Below, piece after piece: positions 16,723-27,180 of a DNA stretch of 46,115 nt (its first letter is position 1; each line of letters opens with the position of its first letter). The stretch is from a bacterium (GTDB taxonomy: Bacteria; Armatimonadota; Chthonomonadetes; Chthonomonadales; Chthonomonadaceae), in contig JAJYCW010000017.1 in NCBI GenBank assembly GCA_021777995.1, positions 1 through 46,115 of the forward strand. Direction: 5' to 3'. The notes below the pieces were generated by a model. It was not told the origin of the DNA, made no database searches, and saw only the letters and a list, made by a program, of their open reading frames with translations. The translations under genes were made by a program, and so were the position numbers.

Positions 16723-18863
16723 TGCAGGCCTCTAGCAACCTGGCGGGCTTCACCGGTACACGTGAAATAGTTGCAGCGCTCGTTGGTAACCCTAATTGCG
16801 GCAAGACTACGCTATTCAATGCTCTCACTGGTATGCGACAGCGTGTTGGCAACTATCCCGGTGTTACTGTTGAGCGCAAAGAAGGCAAGACCACACTTCC
16901 CGACGGTACTAACCTGCGGCTACTAGACCTCCCTGGTCTCTATTCACTTACTCCGCATTCTCCAGATGAGGCGATTGCTCGTGAGGTCCTGTTAGGAATT
17001 CGATCGGACTCTCCGCGCCCAGATGTCGTTATTAATGTTGTTGATGCCACCAACCTGGAGCGCAATCTCTATGTAACCAGCCAGATTCTGGATACGGGCC
17101 TGCCGGTGATAATTGCTCTTACCATGACGGACATGCTTGAAAAGCAGGGTACCAGTCTGGATGCTGCCGTTTTGGAAAGGGATCTGGGTGTTCCCGTTTG
17201 TGTGGTGGTCGCATCAAAAGGCGAGGGCCTTGTTGAACTCCTGGAGCGTGTGACGTCACCTGGAAATCCACCACCGCCGGCGTGGCAGGTTACTGACGCT
17301 GTGCGGCAGGCGATTTCAGAACTCCAGCAGTATTTGCAGCAGCGCCATGAGCTTCGCGAACGGGCGGCCTTTGCCGAAGCAGTGTCTCTACTTATACAGG
17401 ATAACAGCGCGCTGACCTCCACGCCGCAACTTGAGAAGCTCATTGCTGCCACCCGGGATAGACTTGCTGCCGCCGATGTTGATTTTGTCACCCGCGTTAT
17501 TGAAGCAAGGTATGCCTGGGCATCGCGGATTGTGACCTCAAGTAAGTCGAAAACGTCGTCCACCGCATTACCCGAGGCTTCCACCACGGAACGCATCGAT
17601 CGCCTGGTTATGCACCCCTTTTGGGGTTATGTTCTGTTCTTTGCAGTGATGGCATTCGTTTTTCAGGTTATCTTTTCGTTGGGGCAAGGTCCTGCGACGG
17701 CCGTGCAGAGCGGGGTAGCTGCCGTGGGAAGTATAGCCGCCAAGATTCTTCCGTCCGGTGATTTGCGGCAGCTTTTTGATGCAGGCGTTCTGGGTGGCAT
17801 GGGAACAACACTCTCATTCCTGCCACAGATTCTACTGTTGTTCTTTTTTATCGGGCTGTTAGAGGACACAGGGTACATGGCGAGGGCTGCGTTCCTCATG
17901 GATAGGATCATGAGTCGTGTTGGCCTACATGGCAAATCGTTTATCCCTCTGCTGTCGTCGTTTGCGTGCGCAATACCTGGGATTATGGCGACTCGAACCA
18001 TTGGTGATCGTAAGGCCAGACTGATAACCATATTGATAGCACCCCTGATGTCATGCTCTGCAAGGCTCCCGGTCTACCTGTTGATGACTTCCGCGTTCAT
18101 CCCGGATCGTCGCGTTTTTGGGATCGGTCCTGTAACGCTGTTGACACTTCCGGGTGTGACCTTTACAGCGATGTATTTTCTGGGTATGGCAGCCGCATTT
18201 CTAATGGCGTGGGCATTTCATCGAACATTATTAAAGGGGGTTTCTCCCAGCTTTCTGATGGAGCTTCCGCCCTACAGGCTGCCAGCGTGGAAAACGGTTG
18301 TAATGCAGATGTTGGAACGTTCGTGGCTCTTTATTCGCCGGGCGGGAACGGTTATTCTATCCATTTCAGTGGTGATCTGGTTTCTTTCGTCCTATCCTAA
18401 AATGCCCAATGCTGCTCCTCAAAAGGCGCTTACTGGCTCCTACCTGGGTCAAACCGGCCAGATAATTGCACCTGTGTTACGCCCTCTTGGCTTTAACTGG
18501 AAAATGGGCGTTGGAATTGCCTCGTCGTTCATTGCTCGCGAGGTCTTCGTCTCCACTATGGGCACAATCTACAACGTAGACAGCCCGGACTCGAGGGTTG
18601 GGCAAGCAAGTCTAGGAAAGCGCATGAAGGAAGATGTGAACCCGCGTACGGGTCAGAGGGTCTTTACACCGCTAGTTGCAGTTACGCTCATGGTCTATTA
18701 CGTCCTTGCAATGCAGTGTATCTCTACCGTGGCAGTAGTAAGGCGAGAGACAAATGGGTGGAAATGGCCCATTTTTCAGCTCGTTTATATGACGGCGCTG
18801 GCCTGGATCGTCTCGTTTATCATCTACCATACGGGGCTGGCGCTAGGTTGGGGAGTTAGATAA
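16722..18863 (+). CDS. feoB: Ferrous iron transporter FeoB
   Basis: FeoB imports Fe2+ across the inner membrane, driven or gated by its N-terminal G domain. The protein has 713 residues. G1 is GNPNCGKT (22-29) and G3 is DLPG (69-72). G4 reads TMTD (134-137) where FeoB proteins usually have NxxD, so the residue that selects guanine is Thr instead of Asn. The helical switch region follows to about 285, then the membrane domain with two Gate repeats, including GLLEDTGYMARAAFLMDR, FACAIPGIMATRTI and the second Gate after CSARLPVYLL. The ATG overlaps the feoA stop codon (TAATG); an in-frame start 33 nt earlier would overlap feoA. One nucleotide separates its stop from the next gene. Confidence 0.96.
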   Translation: MQASSNLAGFTGTREIVAALVGNPNCGKTTLFNALTGMRQRVGNYPGVTVERKEGKTTLPDGTNLRLLDLPGLYSLTPHSPDEAIAREVLLGIRSDSPRPDVVINVVDATNLERNLYVTSQILDTGLPVIIALTMTDMLEKQGTSLDAAVLERDLGVPVCVVVASKGEGLVELLERVTSPGNPPPPAWQVTDAVRQAISELQQYLQQRHELRERAAFAEAVSLLIQDNSALTSTPQLEKLIAATRDRLAAADVDFVTRVIEARYAWASRIVTSSKSKTSSTALPEASTTERIDRLVMHPFWGYVLFFAVMAFVFQVIFSLGQGPATAVQSGVAAVGSIAAKILPSGDLRQLFDAGVLGGMGTTLSFLPQILLLFFFIGLLEDTGYMARAAFLMDRIMSRVGLHGKSFIPLLSSFACAIPGIMATRTIGDRKARLITILIAPLMSCSARLPVYLLMTSAFIPDRRVFGIGPVTLLTLPGVTFTAMYFLGMAAAFLMAWAFHRTLLKGVSPSFLMELPPYRLPAWKTVVMQMLERSWLFIRRAGTVILSISVVIWFLSSYPKMPNAAPQKALTGSYLGQTGQIIAPVLRPLGFNWKMGVGIASSFIAREVFVSTMGTIYNVDSPDSRVGQASLGKRMKEDVNPRTGQRVFTPLVAVTLMVYYVLAMQCISTVAVVRRETNGWKWPIFQLVYMTALAWIVSFIIYHTGLALGWGVR

Positions 18864-18864
18864 G

Positions 18865-19086
18865 ATGCAACAGGCTGTTGTGTGGATTATAGTAGGTTTC
18901 GCACTCTTGGCTGTGTTGGCAAACGTGCTTAAACAGGTGAGATCGCTTTTTGGCAAACCGGATGAAGGATGCCCCGGGTGTGGCTCGTGCCCGGCATCAA
19001 AGCGCGTGGCAGGTGAAGGAGTGGTATCCGTTAAGCACAAAGGCAAAGGACCAACTATTCCACTTCAACCAACTAAACGGCATTAG
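18865..19086 (+). CDS. FeoB-associated Cys-rich membrane protein
   Basis: A 73-residue protein with one transmembrane helix (about 4-24), a short basic stretch and a Cys cluster CPGCGSC (36-42). This is the architecture of the FeoB-associated Cys-rich membrane proteins, found after feoB in many bacteria and thought to assist FeoB in the role FeoC has in enterobacteria. The gene starts one base after the feoB stop codon, so it is the last gene of the feo operon. The cysteines could bind iron or an iron-sulfur cluster; that is inference. Confidence 0.85.
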   Translation: MQQAVVWIIVGFALLAVLANVLKQVRSLFGKPDEGCPGCGSCPASKRVAGEGVVSVKHKGKGPTIPLQPTKRH

Positions 19087-19103
19087 ATTCCTGACGCGGT
19101 TGC

Positions 19104-19144
19104 GGTACGGGTATTCAACGTAAGCCGCGTGTAGTACCCGTACC
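19104..19144. terminator. Hairpin between the feo operon and the convergent membrane protein gene
   Basis: Perfect 10-bp arms GGTACGGGTA (19104-19113) and TACCCGTACC (19135-19144) with a 21-nt loop lie between convergent genes, 18 nt after the last feo gene. No T-run follows on either side. It may act as a bidirectional terminator or 3'-end stabiliser. Confidence 0.45.
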
Positions 19145-19160
19145 CAATAGGAGAGACGCC

Positions 19161-19664
19161 TTAAGGCGCAGAGCCCGGTACCACTGGCGTAACTGGAACG
19201 GTAGATTGGGCGTTGGCAGCTTCCTTAAGCCCTGTGCCGGTAACGCGTGAGATATTCAGCTTTGCTGAGATACCTACGATGATTGCTCCTATGATGAGAA
19301 GAACCACTAGCCAGGGCGTGCGCTCCTTAAAGAACTTCTGAATCGCTGGAAATGGATGAGCGACAAAAAGCGTTACCACAAACATTACTAGCGCCAGTGC
19401 GATTTTCATTCCCAACCACATCTGGTAGTTGCCATTTACAGTGGGGCTAACAAGGTAAACGTTCACAAACCCTGTAATGATTACCACAATCCATAGACCT
19501 GCAAGGGTTAATCCAGACCTGCGCCACATCGCTTTAATTTGCGGGTTGTCGTCCTCATTTTTCAACTGCGGCGCCAGAACCAGCAGCGAAAAAAGAGTAC
19601 CACCCAGTACACCGGCTATACTCAGCAGGTGGATCCATTTATTCAATAACTCTATAATAAGCAC
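19161..19664 (-). CDS. Four-helix membrane protein, CopD-like (uncertain)
   Basis: This protein of 167 residues has four predicted transmembrane helices at about 8-30, 50-70, 82-102 and 116-138, followed by a soluble Ala/Pro/Val-rich tail. The first helix (NKWIHLLSIAGVLGGTLFSLLVL), with a His at its start, resembles helices of CopD-type and related four-helix cytochrome or copper proteins, but no full set of ligands is visible, so the family is not certain. Start is GTG 19664 with GGGGAG seven bases upstream. It lies alone between the feo operon (convergent) and tsaD. No function is proposed beyond the membrane location. Confidence 0.6.
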   Translation of the reverse strand: MLIIELLNKWIHLLSIAGVLGGTLFSLLVLAPQLKNEDDNPQIKAMWRRSGLTLAGLWIVVIITGFVNVYLVSPTVNGNYQMWLGMKIALALVMFVVTLFVAHPFPAIQKFFKERTPWLVVLLIIGAIIVGISAKLNISRVTGTGLKEAANAQSTVPVTPVVPGSAP

Positions 19665-19800
19665 GTTCTAACTCCCCTGTCACACGTGATTGAGTTTCTA
19701 CACCAAAACTCGGCTCATGTTTGAGTATAGCACAGGCAAAGTTGCAGGATTCGGTTAGAGTGCCCTCAATAAGGAGTGCTGGTAACCAATCGTGGGGTCG

Positions 19801-20811
19801 CTATATTGTTGCGAGAGCAAGTGGACTAACCGCCAGCGTATCGAACGAGAGCGGTGCGGGAGCGGTGTGCTGAAGGCGGTACCAGCCTGCAGCGGCGATC
19901 ATGGCTGCGTTATCGGTGCAGAGTCTACTATCTGGTATAACGAGCCTGCAGCCTTCCTTTTCCGTCATCGCCTTCATGGCTTCCTGCAGGCGGCTGTTTG
20001 CAGCAACACCTCCGCACACGCAAACGGTCTTAATACCGGTCTGTTGAATGGCGCGGTGCAGCGTGCGGGTTAACATTACGACTATAGCCTCCTGGTAGCC
20101 CGCCGCGATATCCGCCAGTCGTGTCTGCCCTTTGTCTCGCGAGATAAAGGTGCGCAGAGCAGTTTTCACACCACTAAAGCTAAAGTCCAGCGTATCGCCG
20201 AGATAGGAGCGCGGCATCGGAACTGCGGAGGGATCTCCCTGGGAGGCGAGCGCCGCCACTTCCGGCCCGCCCGGGTACGGCAGACCCAACAACCGAGCGC
20301 CCTTGTCGAAGGCTTCTCCTGCCGCATCATCGCGGGTGGTGCCCAGTAGTCGATAGTCGCAGTGATGATCCATACGGATTATCTGGGTGTGGCCGCCAGA
20401 AACGATCAGCGCGAGAAGTGGAAACTGATCGGTTAGGTCCGGCGCAGCGAGAAAAGTGGAGTATAGATGCCCCTTCAGGTGATGTACGGGTGTAACAGGA
20501 ATGTTTAGGGCATATGCAAGGGCCTTAGCCGCCGAAACACCCACAAGGAGCGCCCCGAGCAGGCCCGGCCGGTTCGTTACAGCAAGACCATCTAGTTCGC
20601 GCCAGGTTAGTCCAGCTGTCTCAAGGGCTTCCAACATTACTGGCAGCATGCACTCAAGATGTTTGCGCGACGCCACTTCCGGCACTACACCGCCGTAGCG
20701 CGCGTGGAGGTTTGCTTGACTTGCCACCACATTGGAGAGTACTTGAAAGCCCCCACGCACGATACCGGCAGATGTTTCGTCGCAGCTAGTTTCAATGCCC
20801 AGTACAATCAC
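19801..20811 (-). CDS. tsaD: tRNA N6-adenosine threonylcarbamoyltransferase
   Basis: TsaD transfers the threonylcarbamoyl group to A37 of ANN-decoding tRNAs, working with TsaB, TsaE and TsaC/Sua5. The protein has 336 residues, the normal length. Visible motifs are GIETSCDETSAG at the N-terminus, the metal-binding HLKGH, ALIVSGGHTQI, GEAFDKGARLLGLPYPGGP and CVCGGVAANSRL. The start is GTG 20811: its GTGA overlaps the TGA stop of gltD, and the family sequence begins right there. An ATG at 20907 in the same frame would add 32 unrelated residues inside gltD. It is the third gene of a gltB-gltD-tsaD operon, an unusual partner set, so its expression may follow nitrogen status. Confidence 0.95.
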   Translation of the reverse strand: MIVLGIETSCDETSAGIVRGGFQVLSNVVASQANLHARYGGVVPEVASRKHLECMLPVMLEALETAGLTWRELDGLAVTNRPGLLGALLVGVSAAKALAYALNIPVTPVHHLKGHLYSTFLAAPDLTDQFPLLALIVSGGHTQIIRMDHHCDYRLLGTTRDDAAGEAFDKGARLLGLPYPGGPEVAALASQGDPSAVPMPRSYLGDTLDFSFSGVKTALRTFISRDKGQTRLADIAAGYQEAIVVMLTRTLHRAIQQTGIKTVCVCGGVAANSRLQEAMKAMTEKEGCRLVIPDSRLCTDNAAMIAAAGWYRLQHTAPAPLSFDTLAVSPLALATI

Positions 20812-22274
20812 GCCGAAACGACTGCGCGAGTGAGCGGTAGCTCCGACTGGCCGCAAAGGTACTTGTCTACATTTCGCGCACATTCCCGACCTTCTGCAAT
20901 TGCCCACACAATAAGCGACTGGCCGCGGCGCATGTCACCGCAGGCAAAAACACCGGGTAATGAGGATGCATACTCCCGCGTAGTGGCTATCACATTTCCA
21001 CGCGCATCCAGTTCTACCCCAAGGTCCTGCAGCAGCCCTTCGTGCTGTGGGTGAAGAAATCCCAGAGCAAGTAATACCAGGTCAGCTTCAATGGTAAACT
21101 CGCTTCCAGGAATCTCTTCCATCTTCCGGCGCCCGTCTGGGCCCGGCGCCGACCACTCTACACGAATACCATTGAGGTGTGTCACCTTGCCATCCTTACC
21201 GGAAAAGCTCTTTGTGTTAACTGACCAATCGCGCTTGCCGCCCTCTTCATGGGCTCCGGACGTCCGCAAAATCATTGGGTAGAGAGGCCACGGCATAGTT
21301 TCGTCACGGTCATTCGGAGGCTTAGGCATGATCTCAAACTGGTAGACCTCCGACGCGCCTTGCCGGTGTACTGTCCCAAGGCAGTCGGCACCTGTATCAC
21401 CGCCGCCGAGTATGACTACCTTCTTACCTTCTGCTGAGATCTGTGACTTGCCATCCTGCCATGAACCGGCTACCTTACGGTTCTGCTGAGGCAGGAACTC
21501 CATGGCGAAATAGATGCCCTCCAGCTCTCGACCAGGCACGGGAAGATCGCGAGGTCGCGTGCTGCCACCAGCGAGAACAATGGCGTCAAATTGTGCCTGC
21601 AACTCCGCAGCAGAGAGATTCACGCCAACGTTTACCCCACACCGAAATGTGATGCCTTCGTCCTGCATCTGTTTGATACGCCGGTCTAGTACCCACTTCT
21701 CCATTTTGAAGTCTGGTATACCAAATCGGAGCAGGCCACCAGGCTTCTCGTCGCGCTCAAAAACGGTAACCGTATGACCGGCACGGTTTAACTGTTGGGC
21801 ACAGGCCAGGCCAGATGGCCCAGAACCTACCACTGCAACCGTGCAGCCCGTGCGCTTTTCAGGCGGCTCAGGAGTAATCCATCCTTCCTGCCATCCACGC
21901 ATGGCAAGAGACTCTTCAACGCGCCGTATTGTAACTGGATCCTGGTTAATGCCCAAAACGCACGCCGACTCGCAGGGGGCAGGACATAATTTTCCCGTAA
22001 ACTCCGGGAAATTGTTTGTACTGTGCAATTCTGCTAGCGCTTCGCGCCAGCGACCTCTATAGACAAGGTCATTCCAGTCCGGAATAATATTTCCCAGCGG
22101 GCATCCTTGATGACAGAAGGGGATCCCGCAATTCATGCATCTGGATGCCTGTTTCTTTAACTTCTCCTCAGGAAATTCCTGATACAGTTCAATCCAGTCG
22201 TGCAGCCTCTCTTCAATTGGCCGCCGTTTTGGCAACTCACGGCCATACTTTAGAAAACCTTTAGGATCCGCCAT
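20808..22274 (-). CDS. gltD: Glutamate synthase small (beta) subunit
   Basis: GltD, here 488 residues, takes electrons from NADPH and passes them over FAD and iron-sulfur clusters to GltB. The N-terminal cysteines CMNCGIPFCHQGCPLGN (about 46-62) and CPAPCESACVLG (about 98-109) bind the clusters; an FAD-binding VAVVGSGPSGLACAQQL follows, then an NADPH-binding VVILGGGDTGADCLGT. Length and order are standard. AGAGGA precedes ATG 22274. It is 96 nt downstream of gltB, with an intercistronic hairpin between them, and overlaps tsaD by four bases. Confidence 0.97.
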   Translation of the reverse strand: MADPKGFLKYGRELPKRRPIEERLHDWIELYQEFPEEKLKKQASRCMNCGIPFCHQGCPLGNIIPDWNDLVYRGRWREALAELHSTNNFPEFTGKLCPAPCESACVLGINQDPVTIRRVEESLAMRGWQEGWITPEPPEKRTGCTVAVVGSGPSGLACAQQLNRAGHTVTVFERDEKPGGLLRFGIPDFKMEKWVLDRRIKQMQDEGITFRCGVNVGVNLSAAELQAQFDAIVLAGGSTRPRDLPVPGRELEGIYFAMEFLPQQNRKVAGSWQDGKSQISAEGKKVVILGGGDTGADCLGTVHRQGASEVYQFEIMPKPPNDRDETMPWPLYPMILRTSGAHEEGGKRDWSVNTKSFSGKDGKVTHLNGIRVEWSAPGPDGRRKMEEIPGSEFTIEADLVLLALGFLHPQHEGLLQDLGVELDARGNVIATTREYASSLPGVFACGDMRRGQSLIVWAIAEGRECARNVDKYLCGQSELPLTRAVVSA

Positions 22275-22316
22275 TAAATCGTTCCTCTCGTGCCTGCGTG
22301 AAACGCAAAACGTTGT

Positions 22317-22348
22317 CCGGCTGCACCAGGTCGGGGGAGTGCAGCCGG
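22317..22348 (-). other. gltB-gltD intercistronic hairpin
   Basis: A perfect 10-bp stem, CCGGCTGCAC (22317-22326) and GTGCAGCCGG (22339-22348), with a 12-nt loop lies 43 nt upstream of the gltD start. On the minus strand an ACGTTTT tract follows a few bases later, so partial termination or mRNA processing between the two subunit genes is possible. Confidence 0.5.
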
Positions 22349-22370
22349 CGCGGTTGATTATATTCCTGTA

Positions 22371-25300
22371 CTAAACCGATGTGGCCGTCTGCTGCTTTTT
22401 GGCCGCCAGCACCCGCCGGTACTCTACAGAGACCACTTTGACAAACTGTGGCAGGGTTTCGTCCCACCTACGCAGGATGTCTGCAGCCCTGTCGCTGTTG
22501 GTATGATGAAGATGTGCCTGTACCAACTCGCGAATCACCGACACATCATGCTCATCAACAACTTGTTCTAGTTCCGTGAGGCCATGATTGCGGTTGCACC
22601 GCAGGTGGAATGTCTGATCTGGATCCCACACATACGCAACGCCACCGCTCATGCCTGCCGCAAAGTTACGGCCAGTTTTGCCCAGCACAACTACGGTACC
22701 GCCGGTCATATATTCGCAGCCATGATCGCCTGTTCCCTCCACTACGGCGCTTGCACCACTGTTTCTAACGGCGAACCGCTCACCCGCCACTCCTCGCAAA
22801 AACACTTCTCCTTCGGTTGCACCGTAAAGCAACGTGTTGCCTGCGATTATGTTAGCGGAAGGCTCGAAAGGTGACTGCGGCGGTGGGAAGACAATTATTC
22901 TTCCTCCGGAAAGCCCCTTGCCAAGATAGTCGTTGGCGTCTCCTTCGAGTATGAGCGTAATTCCAGCAGCGAGGAACGCACCGAACGACTGGCCCGCGGA
23001 GCCGCGGAAGGTAAGGCGAATTGTCTCATCCGGCAGGCCCTGGGCTCCGTAGCGTTGTGCAATGCGGCCGCTTAACATTGCGCCGACGGTTCTGTTGCGA
23101 TTGTAGATCGGCAACGTAGCAGAAACTGGTATTGACCGCTCAATGGCATCTTGTGAAAGTTCAATCAAGTGGTAATCCAGTGCAGTGTCCAGACCGTGGT
23201 CCTGTGCAATGACGCACCGCGCGGGGAACTTTGCAGCCTCAACAGGCTGCGCCAGGATAGGTGACAGGTCGAGACCGTGTGCTTTCCAGTGGTCGACTGC
23301 ATTTCTGGTGTCCAGCATATCGACGCGCCCTACCATTTCGTCTACAGTGCGGAAGCCTAGTTCTGCCATTATTTCGCGCAGCTCCTGGGCAACAAAGAAG
23401 AGGTAGTTGATCACGTGCTCGGGTTGGCCTGCAAACCTCTGGCGTAGCACGGGATCCTGCGTTGCGATGCCGACAGGGCAAGTGCCCAGGTGACACACAC
23501 GCATCATGATACAGCCCATTGCCACGAGCGGCGCTGTTGCAAAGCCAAACTCCTCTGCACCAAGAAGGCAGGCGACGGCAACGTCTCGCCCCGTTTTTAA
23601 CTGGCCATCGGTCTGTATGCGCACTCTTCCTCGCAGGTCGTTCTTCACAAGAGTTTGCTGGGTCTCGGCCAGCCCCAGTTCCCACGGAATACCTGCATAT
23701 TTTATAGATGACATGGGCGAGGCGCCTGTGCCGCCGTCATGACCGCTTATGAGAATGTGATCGGCATGTGCCTTCGCAACACCTGCGGCCACAGTGCCTA
23801 CACCGACCTCGGATACCAGTTTGACAGAGATGCGAGCCTTGGGATTCACATTCTTAAGGTCGAAGATTAGTTGGGCAAGGTCTTCAATCGAGTAGATATC
23901 GTGGTGTGGCGGCGGTGAAATAAGCGTGACACCAGGCGTAGTGTGACGTATTCGTGCGATGTAGTCGTCCACTTTGTGCCCTGGCAGTTCACCACCTTCA
24001 CCGGGCTTAGCACCCTGTGCCATCTTGATTTGAATTTCATCGGCGTTTACCAGATAGTGTGCCGTAACGCCAAAACGGGCAGAGGCTACCTGCTTGATGG
24101 CACTGCGTCGACTGTTGCCGTTCGTATCAGGCGTAAATCGAACACTGTCCTCACCGCCTTCGCCGGTATTGCTCTTTCCACCAATGCGGTTCATGGCGAT
24201 TGCAAGGGTTTCGTGCGCCTCGCGGCTTATAGAACCTAGAGACATCGCGCCGGTAGCAAACCGCTTAACGATCTCGGAAGCAGGTTCTACGTCGTCAATC
24301 GGTATCGGAGTACCTGGCTTGAACTGCAGTAGGCCACGCAGTGTCGCGAGGTTTGTGGACTGATCATTTGAGAACTGGCTGAACTCTTTGAAGTCCTTGT
24401 AGCTGTTGCTGCGGACTGCATGTTGCAGAGCGGCCACCGTGTCGGGATTGTACTGGTGAAATTCTCCGAATCGGCGCCATTGATATTGGCCACCCGTTTC
24501 AAGCTCAAGCGTTTCCGGAATATGGGCGCGTGGGTACGCATTCTGATGTCGTGCAAGGGCCTCGCGCTGCAGTTCTGCCAGACCAATGCCGCCAAGCCGA
24601 CTAGGCGTGCCTGTGAAGTACCTGTCAACCAGTTCCTCACCGAGCCCGATGGCCTCGAAGATCTGTGCCCCGCGGTAACTTTGAAGGGTTGAAATGCCCA
24701 TCTTTGCAAACGTCTTCAACAAGCCTTTGCTTATTGCTTTGATGAAGTTCTTGTGCGCCTTTTCCGGTGATATGTCCAGAATGCCCTGTCGGCACATATC
24801 ATCCAGTGTTTCGAAGGCCAGATAGGGATTTATGGCGCTTGCTCCGTACCCTATTAATAGGGCAAAGTGCTGAACCTCTCGCGCCTCGCCAGACTCCAGA
24901 ATGAGGCCAACCTGGATGCGAGTTCCCTCTCGCACGAGATGGTGGTGCACTGCAGAAACGGCGAGCAGACTTGGTATGGGCGCGGTGAGTTCATCCACTC
25001 CTCTGTCTGAGAGGATGATGAAACTGTAGCCATTACGAACCGCCTGCGACGCAGCCTCGCACAGCCGATTTACTGCTGTTTCAAGACCATTCTCTTCTTC
25101 AACAAAGAACCACATCGGGAGCGTGATAGAGCTAAAATCTGGCGTGCGCACATGCCGCATACGCTCCAACTCCAGATTCGTAAGGACAGGTGAGTCCAGC
25201 CGCAGCATACGTGCGTGCGCAGGGCTAGGATCTAGCAGTGATCCTTCTTTGCCAATGTAGTCAACGAGCGACATCACCATATCTTCTCGAATTGGATCAA

Positions 25301-26909
25301 TTGGCGGGTTTGTCACCTGTGCGAAGAGCTGCTTGAAATAGCTGTACAGCAGCTGAGCATTCCGCGACAACACGGCAAGTGGTGTATCCGTGCCCATCGA
25401 ACCCAGCGGCTGTTCGCCATTAATAGCCATTGGCTGCAGGATGATACGAATATCTTCGAGTGTATATCCAAAAGCGTTTTGGCGGACAATGAGTGTGCTG
25501 TGATCGGGATCCTGCGGTGGCGCAGTGTCGGGCAGTTGCGACAGTGTAATGCGATTACTCTGCAGCCATTCACGATAAGGATGCTGGCGGCATAGTTCAC
25601 CCTTCAGCTCGTCATCACTAATGATTCTGCCGGCCTGTACATCCACCAGGAACATTTTGCCGGGCTGTAGCCGGCCCTTCTGGACTACATGGGCAGGGTC
25701 GTGCTCAACCACTCCCGTTTCGGATGCCATTACCACGAGGCCATCGTCGGTAACCAGGTAACGCGCCGGGCGCAAACCGTTTCTATCCAGCAGCGCACCA
25801 ATCACATTACCATCCGTAAAGCAGACAGCTGCCGGGCCATCCCACGGCTCCATCAGACATGCGTGGTATTCGTAGAAGGCTTTTCTGTCAGGATCCATGA
25901 GGTCGTCGGCATCCCAAGCCTCTGGAATGAGCATCATCATTGCATGAGGGAGACTGCGCCCGCCCAGAGTAAGCAGCTCTACTGCGTTATCCAGCGTCGC
26001 AGAGTCACTGCCAGAGCGGTTTACGAGTGGGAGCACCTTCTTCACTTCGTCGCCAAACACAGCGCTGGTAAGTTGTGCCTCACGTGCACGCATCCAGTTG
26101 CGGTTGCCACGAAGCGTGTTTATTTCGCCGTTGTGGGCAATGTATCTAAACGGATGCGCCAGATCCCAGGTGGGGAAGGTATTAGTTGAGAACCGCTGAT
26201 GAACAAGAGCTAGAGATGTCACCATGTCCTGCGATGAGAGGTCGTGGTAGTACGAGCTAATCTGCTCTGCCATCAACAGTCCCTTGTAGACGATTGTGCG
26301 AGACGAGAAGCTGCAGATATAGAAAAAGCTCTCATGTTTTAGCCGGAGGGAGGCCACCTGGTTCTGAATCCGACGGCGAATAATGAATAGCCGTCGCTCG
26401 AACGCGTCGTCGTCCTCCACAAAGGCGGAGCGTGCAATAAACACCTGCCGGATGACTGGTTCTACGGAACGTGCGACTTCCCCAATGGTGCCCGAACTCA
26501 CAGGAACGTCGCGCCACGCGAGAAGCGTCTGGCCCTCGTCTGCGATTATCTCGCCGCAAATCTGTTCGTACAGATGTCGCTCGTGTTCGTCCTGCGGCAG
26601 GAAGATCATGCCAACGCCATAATGTCCGGCATCGGGTAGATTTATGCCGTTCTCAGCCATTGCCGACTTGAAGAATTCATGTGGAAGCTGCAGCAGAATG
26701 CCTGCACCATCCCCAGTTTCAGGGTCGCAGCCGCAGGCACCACGATGCGCCAGATTGTGCAAGACATTTAGCGCTTTTTCAATGATGGTATGCGACTTTT
26801 GCCTGTTTATGCTGGCTACAAACCCGACGCCGCATGCGTCGTGTTCAAACTCGGGGTCATATAGGCCAGTTTTTGTGGTTTCGGGTACAGATCTGACGTT
26901 CACGGTCAC
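22371..26909 (-). CDS. gltB: Glutamate synthase large (alpha) subunit
   Basis: GltB makes glutamate from glutamine and 2-oxoglutarate. Domains in order: class II glutamine amidotransferase starting at the catalytic Cys of HDACGVGF after a propeptide that must be removed; central domain; FMN-binding synthase domain with [15 protein letters not shown]; the [3Fe-4S] cysteines of [15 protein letters not shown]; and a C-terminal GXGXG beta-helix ([21 protein letters not shown]). Total length is about 1512 residues. The start is uncertain. GTG 26909 or GTG 26903 lie 2 and 8 nt after AAGAGG; in-frame ATG codons at 26942 and 26972 lack a Shine-Dalgarno. Followed by gltD and tsaD on the same strand. 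A promoter lies at 27047-27076. Confidence 0.96.
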   Translation of the reverse strand: MTVNVRSVPETTKTGLYDPEFEHDACGVGFVASINRQKSHTIIEKALNVLHNLAHRGACGCDPETGDGAGILLQLPHEFFKSAMAENGINLPDAGHYGVGMIFLPQDEHERHLYEQICGEIIADEGQTLLAWRDVPVSSGTIGEVARSVEPVIRQVFIARSAFVEDDDAFERRLFIIRRRIQNQVASLRLKHESFFYICSFSSRTIVYKGLLMAEQISSYYHDLSSQDMVTSLALVHQRFSTNTFPTWDLAHPFRYIAHNGEINTLRGNRNWMRAREAQLTSAVFGDEVKKVLPLVNRSGSDSATLDNAVELLTLGGRSLPHAMMMLIPEAWDADDLMDPDRKAFYEYHACLMEPWDGPAAVCFTDGNVIGALLDRNGLRPARYLVTDDGLVVMASETGVVEHDPAHVVQKGRLQPGKMFLVDVQAGRIISDDELKGELCRQHPYREWLQSNRITLSQLPDTAPPQDPDHSTLIVRQNAFGYTLEDIRIILQPMAINGEQPLGSMGTDTPLAVLSRNAQLLYSYFKQLFAQVTNPPIDPIREDMVMSLVDYIGKEGSLLDPSPAHARMLRLDSPVLTNLELERMRHVRTPDFSSITLPMWFFVEEENGLETAVNRLCEAASQAVRNGYSFIILSDRGVDELTAPIPSLLAVSAVHHHLVREGTRIQVGLILESGEAREVQHFALLIGYGASAINPYLAFETLDDMCRQGILDISPEKAHKNFIKAISKGLLKTFAKMGISTLQSYRGAQIFEAIGLGEELVDRYFTGTPSRLGGIGLAELQREALARHQNAYPRAHIPETLELETGGQYQWRRFGEFHQYNPDTVAALQHAVRSNSYKDFKEFSQFSNDQSTNLATLRGLLQFKPGTPIPIDDVEPASEIVKRFATGAMSLGSISREAHETLAIAMNRIGGKSNTGEGGEDSVRFTPDTNGNSRRSAIKQVASARFGVTAHYLVNADEIQIKMAQGAKPGEGGELPGHKVDDYIARIRHTTPGVTLISPPPHHDIYSIEDLAQLIFDLKNVNPKARISVKLVSEVGVGTVAAGVAKAHADHILISGHDGGTGASPMSSIKYAGIPWELGLAETQQTLVKNDLRGRVRIQTDGQLKTGRDVAVACLLGAEEFGFATAPLVAMGCIMMRVCHLGTCPVGIATQDPVLRQRFAGQPEHVINYLFFVAQELREIMAELGFRTVDEMVGRVDMLDTRNAVDHWKAHGLDLSPILAQPVEAAKFPARCVIAQDHGLDTALDYHLIELSQDAIERSIPVSATLPIYNRNRTVGAMLSGRIAQRYGAQGLPDETIRLTFRGSAGQSFGAFLAAGITLILEGDANDYLGKGLSGGRIIVFPPPQSPFEPSANIIAGNTLLYGATEGEVFLRGVAGERFAVRNSGASAVVEGTGDHGCEYMTGGTVVVLGKTGRNFAAGMSGGVAYVWDPDQTFHLRCNRNHGLTELEQVVDEHDVSVIRELVQAHLHHTNSDRAADILRRWDETLPQFVKVVSVEYRRVLAAKKQQTATSV

Positions 26910-27046
26910 GTCCTCTTCTTTCGGGTCGGTGGTACGCTGCATATTGCAGGGCATGCACGGATTTATAATCAATATGTTTCAAATCGATTTAACCGACAAC
27001 ATTGGCGGTGTAACAACAATATCACTTCACTGTGAAAAGGGAAACA

Positions 27047-27076
27047 ATTGTACCCTATTTCGGTCTTATACGTCAA
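27047..27076 (-). promoter_or_regulatory. Promoter of the gltB-gltD-tsaD operon
   Basis: On the minus strand TTGACG (27076-27071), an 18-nt spacer and TACAAT (27052-27047) match the sigma-70 consensus at five of six bases each. The start point near 27040 would give a leader of about 130 nt to GTG 26909. The palindrome TTCACTGTGAA (27026-27036) lies just downstream of that start and could be an operator. Confidence 0.62.
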
Positions 27077-27180
27077 AGTCAATCGTTGCCGGCTGCAAGG
27101 ATTTCGCCACGGTGTGTTGGCCTCGGCATCTCACTGCGCGGAAGAGGATGGATTGTTGGAATGGGTTTAGGCTGTGACAC

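Noticed and set aside
20812-20907. 32-residue N-terminal extension of TsaD
   Set aside because: It lies inside gltD, has no family likeness, and GTG 20811 gives the normal TsaD start.
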